Source of the DNA: Pseudomonadota bacterium
Lineage (GTDB): Bacteria; Pseudomonadota; Gammaproteobacteria; Xanthomonadales; Rhodanobacteraceae
Direction of reading: 5' to 3'
DNA: 12,186 nt
NCBI GenBank assembly: GCA_021777635.1
Contig: JAJYDI010000049.1
Span: 1-12,186 of the forward strand
The position numbers and the translations under genes are program-made. Below, in pieces: positions 7,008-12,186 of this stretch (within the stretch, counting starts at the first letter, position 1; the number at the start of each line of letters is the position of its first letter). Under the pieces are notes generated by a model. That model made no database searches. It was not told where the DNA came from and saw nothing but the letters and a program-made list of their open reading frames with translations.

Positions 7008-9077
7008 TCACGCCAATCGGAACAGGACCAGCAGCATGTCGATCAGCTTGATGCCGATGAAGGGCACGATCAGCCCGCCCAGCCCGTAGATCAGCAGATT
7101 GCGGCGCAGCAGCGCGGCGGCGCCCAGCGCGCGCGAACGCACCCCGCGCAGAGCCAGCGGAATCAGCACGATGATGATCAGTGCGTTGAAGATCACCGCC
7201 GACAGGATCGCGCTCTGCGGCGTGGCCAGGTGCATCACGTTCAGCGCCGCCAGCGCCGGATAGGTGCTAACGAACGCGGCCGGGATGATCGCGAAATACT
7301 TGGCGACGTCGTTGGCGATCGAGAACGTGGTCAGCGCACCGCGCGTGATCAGCATCTGCTTGCCGATGCTGACGACCTCGATCAGCTTGGTCGGGTTGGA
7401 ATCGAGATCGACCATGTTGCCGGCTTCTTTCGCCGCTTGGGTGCCGGTGTTCATGGCCACCGCGACATCGGCCTGCGCCAGCGCCGGCGCGTCGTTGGTG
7501 CCGTCACCGCACATCGCCACCAGCCGGCCCTCGGCCTGGATGTCGCGGATCAGCTTGAGCTTGGCTTCCGGGGTGGCCTCGGCGAGGAAGTCGTCGACCC
7601 CGGCCTCGGCCGCGATCGCGGCGGCGGTCAGCGGGTTGTCGCCGGTGATCATGATGGTGCGGATGCCCATGCGGCGCAGCTCGGCAAAGCGCTCGCGGAT
7701 ACCGCCCTTGACGATGTCCTTGAGCTCGATCACACCCAGCGCCTGGGCGCCCTCGCAGACTGCCAGTGGGGTGCCGCCGTTGCGGGCGATGGCTTCGGCG
7801 GCTCGGCGCACGGACACCGGCAGCGCGCCACCCTGCATGGCGAGGTGCCGCTCGACCGCATCCACGGCACCCTTGCGAATGCTGCGCCCCGCGAAGTCGA
7901 CGCCGCTCATGCGCGTGGTCGCGCTGAATGGCACGAAGCGGGCATCGCCGTCCAGGCTGCGCTCGCGCAGGCCGTGCTGCTCCTTGGCCAGGACCACGAT
8001 GCTGCGGCCTTCAGGGGTTTCATCGGCCAGCGAAGCGAGCTGGGCCGCCTCGGCCATACGCTCCGCGGAAACGCTCGCCGCGGGATGAAAGGCCACGGCC
8101 TGGCGGTTGCCGAGCGTGATCGTGCCGGTCTTGTCCAGCAGCAGCACGTCGACGTCCCCGGCGGCTTCGACCGCGCGCCCCGAGGTGGCGATCACGTTGG
8201 CCTGGATCATGCGATCCATGCCGGCGATACCGATCGCCGAGAGCAGCCCGCCGATGGTGGTCGGGATCAGGCATACCAGCAGCGCGATGATCACCGTCAG
8301 GGTGATCGGCTGGCCGTGGCCGCTGGCGTGCACGGCGTAGATCGAGAATGGCAGCAGGGTGGCACAGGCGAGCAGGAAGATCAGACTGAACTTGGCCAGC
8401 AGGATGGTCAGCGCGATCTCGTTGGGCGTCTTGCGCCGCGCCGCGCCCTCGACCATCGCGATCATGCGATCGAGGAAGCTCTCGCCGGGGTTGGCGGTGA
8501 TGCGTACAACCAGCCAGTCGGACAGCACGCGTGTGCCGCCGGTCACCGCGCTGCGGTCGCCGCCGGATTCGCGGATCACCGGCGCCGATTCGCCGGTGAT
8601 GGCGCTCTCGTCGACACTGGCGGCACCCGCGACCGCCTCGCCGTCGCCGGGCACGCTGTCGCCGGCCTCGACCAGCACCAGATAGCCGGTACGCAGTTCG
8701 GTCGCGCGCACGAATTCGACGTGCTCGCGATCGACCGTGTCGCGCAGACGCTTGGCCAGCACATCGCGCCTCGCGCCGCGCAGCGCGCGTGCCTGGGCCT
8801 TGCCGCGGCCCTCGGCCAGCGCTTCGGCGAAATTGGCGAACAGCAGGGTGAACCACAGCCACAGGCTGACGCCGAGGATGAAACCGGCTGGCGCTTCGCC
8901 GTGGCCGCCCGACGCGCGCAGGCCGAGCAGGGTGGTCAGCACGCTGCATACGAACACCACGAACATCACCGGATTGCGTACCTGCGCGCGCGGCGAGAGT
9001 TTGCGGAACGCGTCGACGACGGCGCCGCTGAGGATGGCGCGGTCGTGGCCGCGCGTCGGAGTCTGCAAACCGGACAT
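7008..9077 (-). CDS. kdpB: KdpB, catalytic P-type ATPase subunit of the K+ pump
   Basis: This is a 689-residue P-type ATPase of the Kdp class. The sequence shows N-terminal membrane helices, the actuator motif TGES at 161-164, the phosphorylation motif DKTGT with D315, the nucleotide-binding KGA motif, [10 protein letters not shown] and [12 protein letters not shown] at the hinge, and C-terminal membrane helices after [18 protein letters not shown]315 corresponds to D307 of E. coli KdpB, and S164 to the E. coli S162 whose phosphorylation switches the pump off at high K+. KdpB hydrolyses ATP to drive K+ import through KdpA. It starts 2 bases after the kdpA stop with only a weak ribosome binding site, so translation is probably coupled. 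No frameshift or missing motif is seen. Confidence 0.97.
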   Translation of the reverse strand: MSGLQTPTRGHDRAILSGAVVDAFRKLSPRAQVRNPVMFVVFVCSVLTTLLGLRASGGHGEAPAGFILGVSLWLWFTLLFANFAEALAEGRGKAQARALRGARRDVLAKRLRDTVDREHVEFVRATELRTGYLVLVEAGDSVPGDGEAVAGAASVDESAITGESAPVIRESGGDRSAVTGGTRVLSDWLVVRITANPGESFLDRMIAMVEGAARRKTPNEIALTILLAKFSLIFLLACATLLPFSIYAVHASGHGQPITLTVIIALLVCLIPTTIGGLLSAIGIAGMDRMIQANVIATSGRAVEAAGDVDVLLLDKTGTITLGNRQAVAFHPAASVSAERMAEAAQLASLADETPEGRSIVVLAKEQHGLRERSLDGDARFVPFSATTRMSGVDFAGRSIRKGAVDAVERHLAMQGGALPVSVRRAAEAIARNGGTPLAVCEGAQALGVIELKDIVKGGIRERFAELRRMGIRTIMITGDNPLTAAAIAAEAGVDDFLAEATPEAKLKLIRDIQAEGRLVAMCGDGTNDAPALAQADVAVAMNTGTQAAKEAGNMVDLDSNPTKLIEVVSIGKQMLITRGALTTFSIANDVAKYFAIIPAAFVSTYPALAALNVMHLATPQSAILSAVIFNALIIIVLIPLALRGVRSRALGAAALLRRNLLIYGLGGLIVPFIGIKLIDMLLVLFRLA

Positions 9078-9079
9078 GA

Positions 9080-10819
9080 TCAGTGCGCCACGCTGGAGAG
9101 GAATTCGGCGATCGGGCCCAGGGCCAGCGCCGGGAGGAAGGTCAGGGCGCCCACCACCAGCACGGTGCTGACCAGCAGCACCACGAACAGCGGCGTGTGG
9201 GTCGGCAGGGTGCCGGCGGATTCGGGCACGTGCTTCTTGGCGGCCAGCGCGCCGGCGATCGCCAGCATGCCGACGATCAGCAGGTAGCGCGCCAGATACA
9301 TCACCACGCCCAGGGTGAAGTTGTAAAACGGTGTGTTGACCGACAGCCCGGCGAAGGCGCTGCCGTTATTGTTGCCGGTGGAAGAAAAGGCGTAGAGGAT
9401 CTCGCTGAAGCCGTGGGCGCCAGGATTGCCCAACCCGGCCCGGCCTGCGGGCAGCAGCACCGCCACGGCGGTGCCGACGACGATCAGTGCACAGGGAATC
9501 AGCACCACGAGGCTGGCCATCTTCATCTCGTAGGCCTCGATCTTCTTGCCGAGGTATTCCGGCGTGCGGCCCACCATCAGCCCGGCGATGAACACCGCGA
9601 CCACGGCGAAGGCGAGCATGCCGTAGAGCCCCGAGCCGACGCCGCCGAAGATCACCTCGCCCAGCTGCATCAGCACCAGCGGCACCAGTCCGCCCAGCGG
9701 CGTGAACGAGTCGTGCATCGCATTGACCGAGCCGTTGGAGGCCGCGGTGGTCGCGGTAGCCCACAGCGCCGAGTTGGCGATGCCGAAGCGGGTCTCCTTG
9801 CCCTCCATGTTGCCGCCGGCCTGCAGCGCCGACGCCTGCTGGTCGACGCCCAGCCCGTGCAGCGCCGGATTGCCGGCCTGTTCGGCGGCGATGCATCCCG
9901 CCGCCAGCGGCACGAAGATCACCAGCATCGCCGCCAGCAGGGCCCAGCCCTGGCGGCGGTCGCCGACCATCTCGCCGAAGGTCCAGCACAGCGCGGCGGG
10001 AATCAGCAGGATCGCCAGCATTTCCAGAAAATTGCTGAGCGGCGTCGGGTTCTCGAACGGATGCGCCGAGTTGGCGTTGAAGAAACCGCCGCCGTTGGTG
10101 CCCAGCTGCTTGATCGCCTCCTGCGAGGCCACCGGGCCCATCGGCAGCACCTGCGTCGCCGGTGCGGAGGTCGCGACGGGCGCCTGCAGCAGTGGTACGT
10201 GCAGGTTGGCGTGCAGGTTCTGGATCACGCCCTGGCTGGTCAGCACGAGTGCCAGCAGTAGCGACAGCGGCAGCAGCACGTACAGGGTGGCGCGGGTCAG
10301 ATCCACCCAGACGTTGCCGAGGGTGGCCGCGCTGCGACGGCGGAAGCCGCGGATCACCGCCAGCAGCACGGCGATACCGGTGGCGGCGGAGAGGAAGTTC
10401 TGCACCGTCAGCCCGAGCAGATCGGTGAGGTAGCTCATCGTGGTTTCGCCGGCGTAGCTCTGCCAGTTGGTGTTGGTGGCAAAGCTCACCGCGGTGTCGA
10501 ACGCGGTAGCGGCGCCGACGCCGGGCAGATGCGCGGGATTCAGCGGCAGAAAGCCCTGCACGCGCTGCAGCAGGTACAGCAGCACCAGTCCGGCGAGGTT
10601 GAACGCCAGCAGTGCGACGGCATAGCGGCGCCAGTCCATTTCCTCGTCGGCGCGCACGCCGCCGAGGCGATAGAGCGCGCGCTCGAGCGGGCCGCCCAGC
10701 CGGGTCAGCGCATTCGGCTGCTCGGCGAAGGCCAGCGCCATCCAGGCGCCCAGCGGCTTGACCAGTGCCAGCAACAGCGCAAGGTAAAGCGCCAACTGCA
10801 GCCAGTCGTTGGGTGTCAT
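9080..10819 (-). CDS. kdpA: KdpA, K+-binding channel-like subunit of the K+ pump
   Basis: This is a 579-residue polytopic membrane protein with the four pore-loop regions expected for KdpA. These are [46 protein letters not shown] and [19 protein letters not shown]. These loops form the K+ selectivity filter, making KdpA a relative of Trk/Ktr channels. The ATG at 10819 ([13 protein letters not shown]) is chosen because it overlaps the kdpF stop as ATGA. A frame reaching 10969 would run through kdpF and is not credible. Length and motifs are normal. In the complex K+ enters KdpA and passes to KdpB for ATP-driven release. Confidence 0.97.
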   Translation of the reverse strand: MTPNDWLQLALYLALLLALVKPLGAWMALAFAEQPNALTRLGGPLERALYRLGGVRADEEMDWRRYAVALLAFNLAGLVLLYLLQRVQGFLPLNPAHLPGVGAATAFDTAVSFATNTNWQSYAGETTMSYLTDLLGLTVQNFLSAATGIAVLLAVIRGFRRRSAATLGNVWVDLTRATLYVLLPLSLLLALVLTSQGVIQNLHANLHVPLLQAPVATSAPATQVLPMGPVASQEAIKQLGTNGGGFFNANSAHPFENPTPLSNFLEMLAILLIPAALCWTFGEMVGDRRQGWALLAAMLVIFVPLAAGCIAAEQAGNPALHGLGVDQQASALQAGGNMEGKETRFGIANSALWATATTAASNGSVNAMHDSFTPLGGLVPLVLMQLGEVIFGGVGSGLYGMLAFAVVAVFIAGLMVGRTPEYLGKKIEAYEMKMASLVVLIPCALIVVGTAVAVLLPAGRAGLGNPGAHGFSEILYAFSSTGNNNGSAFAGLSVNTPFYNFTLGVVMYLARYLLIVGMLAIAGALAAKKHVPESAGTLPTHTPLFVVLLVSTVLVVGALTFLPALALGPIAEFLSSVAH

Positions 10820-10908
10820 TCGAACCACTCCGGTTTCAGCAGGGCGGCGGCGAGATAGATCGCCAGTGCCAGCGCAATCAGGGCCGCCACGGCATCGGTC
10901 GCGCTCAT
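10816..10908 (-). CDS. kdpF: KdpF, small membrane subunit of the K+ pump
   Basis: This is a 30-residue peptide consisting of one hydrophobic helix ([17 protein letters not shown]) followed by KPEWFE. The length and the Tyr-Leu-hydrophobic-Lys-Pro-Glu ending fit KdpF, a lipid-like stabiliser of the KdpABC complex. Its TGA overlaps the kdpA ATG (ATGA, 10816-10819) and its own ATG overlaps the stop of the small reading frame before it (ATGA, 10905-10908). Confidence 0.9.
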   Translation of the reverse strand: MSATDAVAALIALALAIYLAAALLKPEWFE

Positions 10909-10997
10909 GGGCGATCCCGCAGCGCAGCGCAAAGGCGCACGAAGCCGGCCGTGAGTGCGACCAGCGCAACGATCAGCAACAGGGAGAGTGCGTCCAT
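10905..10997 (-). CDS. Unannotated 30-residue membrane peptide, first gene of the kdp operon
   Basis: The ATG at 10997 has the strongest ribosome binding site in the operon (GAGGAG at 11003-11008, about 5 bases away). It opens a 30-codon frame ending in a TGA that overlaps the kdpF ATG. The peptide has one hydrophobic helix ([18 protein letters not shown]) and then a basic end [10 protein letters not shown], which predicts a single-span inner-membrane peptide with a cytoplasmic C terminus. Size and layout mirror KdpF, but the sequence differs. I recall similar short single-helix frames before kdpF in other genomes, but I cannot check this. Possible roles, all inferred, are an extra small subunit of the pump, a regulator of KdpD, or a leader whose translation couples ribosomes into kdpF. 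Confidence 0.65.
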   Translation of the reverse strand: MDALSLLLIVALVALTAGFVRLCAALRDRP

Positions 10998-11007
10998 GGG
11001 GGCTCCT

Positions 11008-11027
11008 CGACAGTGCCGGCACTGTCG
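11008..11027. repeat. 20-bp perfect palindrome in the kdp leader
   Basis: CGACAGTGCCGGCACTGTCG is its own reverse complement over 20 bases and touches the GAGGAG ribosome binding site of the first kdp gene. If transcribed it could fold as an 8-bp stem with a CCGG loop and affect ribosome access. As DNA it could be an operator for a dimeric regulator. It does not look like a KdpE site, which is a direct repeat. Confidence 0.55.
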
Positions 11028-11047
11028 GCCGCGGCGCATAAGGAGGG

Positions 11048-11085
11048 GATATAAAGCGCGGGCGGCCGCGTAAAGAGACCGTAAA
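11048..11085 (-). promoter_or_regulatory. Candidate kdp promoter with KdpE box
   Basis: On the minus strand TTTACG occurs twice (11085-11080 and 11074-11069) with a 5-base spacer, giving an 11-bp direct repeat. In E. coli, KdpE binds two similar half-sites (TTTATA and TTTACA) with the same spacing. Fifteen bases downstream is TATATC (11053-11048), a plausible -10 element, with the proximal TTTACG in the -35 position. Transcription would then start near 11041, leaving a leader of about 43 bases before the small peptide gene. The match to the E. coli site is from memory. Confidence 0.6.
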
Positions 11086-11309
11086 GGCTGCGTGCGCAGA
11101 CGGGACGGATGGGCTGGGCCGTTCGATCGTCGACGGTGAGTTTTTGCCGGCTCGTCTTTGCTGCGTCTGCCTGAGGTTGACCGGTGCGATGCGGTCCAGC
11201 GCCGGCAGGCTGGGTGCCGAGTGCGCGCCCGGGGCTGTGAAGAGTGACGTTCATTACATTTTGCGTGCTATTTTGATACTCGCAAGCTCATGCTGGAGTG
11301 CGGCGCGTC
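11086..11309. other. Intergenic region with AT-rich promoter-like island
   Basis: I find no credible coding sequence in these 224 bases. The first 150 are GC-rich and featureless apart from a 5-bp inverted repeat (GACCG/CGGTC). Positions 11249-11280 form an AT-rich island with TTACAT (11254-11259), TATTTT (11269-11274) and GATACT (11275-11280). These could make a promoter for the + strand TIR fragment, although no pair has ideal 17-base spacing. GGAG at 11295-11298 is a possible ribosome binding site, but it is 11 bases from the next ATG. Confidence 0.35.
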
Positions 11310-11384
11310 ATGACGCCGGCCGCAGCGGCGCCAGCCTTCCGATACCGTGCCTTCATCAGTTACAGCCACCAGGACAAGTCCTGA
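11310..11384 (+). pseudogene. N-terminal remnant of a TIR-domain protein
   Basis: The 24-codon frame starts at ATG 11310 and ends at TGA 11382-11384. After an Ala/Pro-rich leader it reads FRYRAFISYSHQDKS, which is the beta-A strand and first loop of a TIR domain (typical pattern YDAFISYSHxD). The rest of the domain, including the helix that carries the catalytic Glu in NAD-cleaving TIRs, is absent. I looked in all three forward frames just after the stop and found no continuation. It therefore looks like the start of a TIR gene whose remainder was deleted or replaced. It lies 244 bases before a SLOG-like gene on the same strand. A chance match is possible given its length, but the string is distinctive. 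Confidence 0.6.
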
Positions 11385-11392
11385 TTGAGAAT

Positions 11393-11439
11393 GGAGGTAC
11401 CAGCGATCCACGGGAGGATGCGGAGCAGTTGATACCTCC
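11393..11439. repeat. 7-bp inverted repeat after the TIR remnant
   Basis: GGAGGTA at 11393-11399 and TACCTCC at 11433-11439 are exact reverse complements separated by 33 bases. In addition, ACCAGCGA occurs directly at 11399-11406 and 11453-11460. These are short and could be chance, but they begin a few bases after the point where TIR similarity stops. Confidence 0.3.
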
Positions 11440-11494
11440 ATCGCACGGCGTGACCAGCGACCCGACAATAAAAAATACCTAGGCCGTACCGAGG

Positions 11495-11598
11495 CAATAC
11501 GGGTCCGGGTATTGACCATGGCTCATTCGGCTCCGTGAGGAGGAGACCGGCAACGGCCTCCTCCGGAGCATGGGCTTGCACGGTCATGGGTTGCCCAT
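11495..11598 (+). ncRNA. Run of three stem-loops upstream of the SLOG-like gene
   Basis: There are three hairpins. The first is CAATAC/GTATTG at 11495-11514 with an 8-base loop. The second, at 11530-11569, is compound: GCTCC/GGAGC outside, a 4-base GTGA bulge, GGAGGAG/CTCCTCC inside, one A-C mismatch, CCG/CGG, and a GCAA tetraloop at 11550-11553. The third is ATGGG/CCCAT at 11586-11598 with a 3-base loop. No U-tract follows the second hairpin, so it is not a standard terminator. A GNRA cap on a long stem suggests a folded RNA such as a structured leader or small RNA. I do not recognise a known riboswitch class here. Confidence 0.4.
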
Positions 11599-11628
11599 CG
11601 TGAAACCCCTCAGAGCTTGGCAGCAGTT

Positions 11629-12186
11629 ATGACTCCCTTGGTTGTCGGTGTTACCAGTCACCGCAACATTCCCGCGCGCGAGATCGAGCCGATCCGGCTG
11701 CGCGTGCGGGAATTCCTCGCGCAGCTCCAGCATGATTTCCCGGTGTTGCCGCTGGTCGTGCTGTCGGCACTGGCCGAGGGTGGCGATCAGCTGGTGGCGC
11801 AGGAGGCGCTCGCTATGGGTGCGCACCTCATCGCGCCGCTGCCATTGCCGAAGGATCTTTATGTCGAGGATTTTGCCGACCCGGCGACGCGCGCGCAGTT
11901 CGAAGCGCTCTGCGGTCGTGCCGAAGTGATACAGCTGCCGCTGCGTGCGGGCCAGACGCGGCACGCGGTCGAGCCGCCGGGCACGGCGCGAGACCGCCAG
12001 TACGCCCAAGCCGGGGTCTACATCGTCAATCACTGCCATATCCTGCTGGCGATCTGGGACGGCAAGGAATCCGATCGAGTGGGTGGCACCGCGCAGGTCG
12101 TGAGGTATCACCTGGGCGGCTCGATGCCCGGCCTGATCGACCGTCGCCGCGAAGCGCGCCATGTGCTCGGCGGCGGGGACGAACGC
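11629..12186 (+). CDS. SLOG-like Rossmann-fold protein, possible nucleotide sensor (3' end outside window)
   Basis: The frame is open from ATG 11629 to the window edge (186 codons). It begins with a beta strand and glycine loop, VVGVTSHRN (residues 5-13), as in the GVTGHR pattern of SLOG (SMF/DprA-LOG) proteins. It continues with VLSALAEGGDQLVA (44-57), a strand-loop expected to hold the ligand. It then has VNHCHILLAIWDG (about 133-145) and GGT at 152-154, which resembles the glycine-rich phosphate-binding turn of LOG-type proteins. SLOG domains bind nucleotides or nucleotide-derived messengers, often beside TIR, SIR2 or membrane effectors. A TIR remnant lies just upstream. The ribosome binding site is poor; the ATG is chosen because homology-like sequence starts there. 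What lies beyond residue 186 is unknown, so an effector domain in the same protein cannot be excluded. Confidence 0.6.
   Translation, partial: MTPLVVGVTSHRNIPAREIEPIRLRVREFLAQLQHDFPVLPLVVLSALAEGGDQLVAQEALAMGAHLIAPLPLPKDLYVEDFADPATRAQFEALCGRAEVIQLPLRAGQTRHAVEPPGTARDRQYAQAGVYIVNHCHILLAIWDGKESDRVGGTAQVVRYHLGGSMPGLIDRRREARHVLGGGDER

Noticed and set aside
6672..9287. An 871-codon open frame on the + strand antisense to kdpB and the end of kdpA
   Set aside because: It is rich in His, Gln, Arg and Asp with no domain-like pattern, and it lies opposite clear kdpA/kdpB coding sequence. Long antisense frames are expected in GC-rich genes.
10820..10969. N-terminal extension of kdpA to 10969
   Set aside because: The extension runs through kdpF in another frame and is Arg/Cys-rich without a membrane helix. 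The ATGA overlap with kdpF fixes the start at 10819.
11495..11598. Group II intron domain V or a known riboswitch
   Set aside because: The GNRA-capped stem suggested domain V, but the catalytic triad position, the two-base bulge and an intron 3' boundary are not seen. No riboswitch consensus that I know fits.
11584..12162. A 192-codon minus-strand frame at the right end
   Set aside because: It is opposite the SLOG-like frame, which has a coherent Rossmann pattern. The minus frame shows only Arg/His/Gln-rich low-information sequence.

Overview
The window is a GC-rich chromosomal segment, probably from a gammaproteobacterium close to the Xanthomonadales. That placement is an inference from codon use, the split NrdJa/NrdJb arrangement and the overall gene style; no marker gene confirms it. 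It has three parts.

Left part (1-1585, + strand): the last 53 codons of a gene that looks like the C terminus of NrdJa, the large subunit of a B12-dependent ribonucleotide reductase. It is followed by a Lys/Ala-rich histone-H1-like protein and then by NrdJb, the small TSCPD-type partner that carries the C-terminal cysteine tail. A basic DNA-binding-type protein thus sits between the two halves of a split ribonucleotide reductase. NrdJb has an A9 run followed by a hairpin and a -1 frame stop exactly at the hinge before its cysteine tail.

Central part (10997 down to 1653, - strand): a complete potassium-import operon. In transcription order it holds an unannotated 30-residue membrane peptide, kdpF, kdpA, kdpB, an outer-membrane beta-barrel porin, kdpC, kdpD and kdpE. 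KdpFABC is a high-affinity K+ pump and KdpDE is its sensor kinase/response regulator pair. Most junctions overlap or nearly touch. The porin lies between kdpB and kdpC and is clearly lower in GC than its neighbours. Upstream is a good candidate KdpE box (two TTTACG half-sites 11 bp apart), a TATATC -10 candidate and a 20-bp perfect palindrome abutting the first ribosome binding site.

Right part (about 11086-12186, + strand): roughly 540 bp without an intact gene. It contains an AT-rich promoter-like island, a 24-codon remnant of a TIR-domain gene, and a run of hairpins, one capped by a GCAA tetraloop. After these a SLOG-like Rossmann-fold gene starts and runs off the window. The TIR remnant next to a SLOG-like protein suggests a nucleotide-signalling or defence-type locus, possibly degraded, beside the housekeeping kdp operon.
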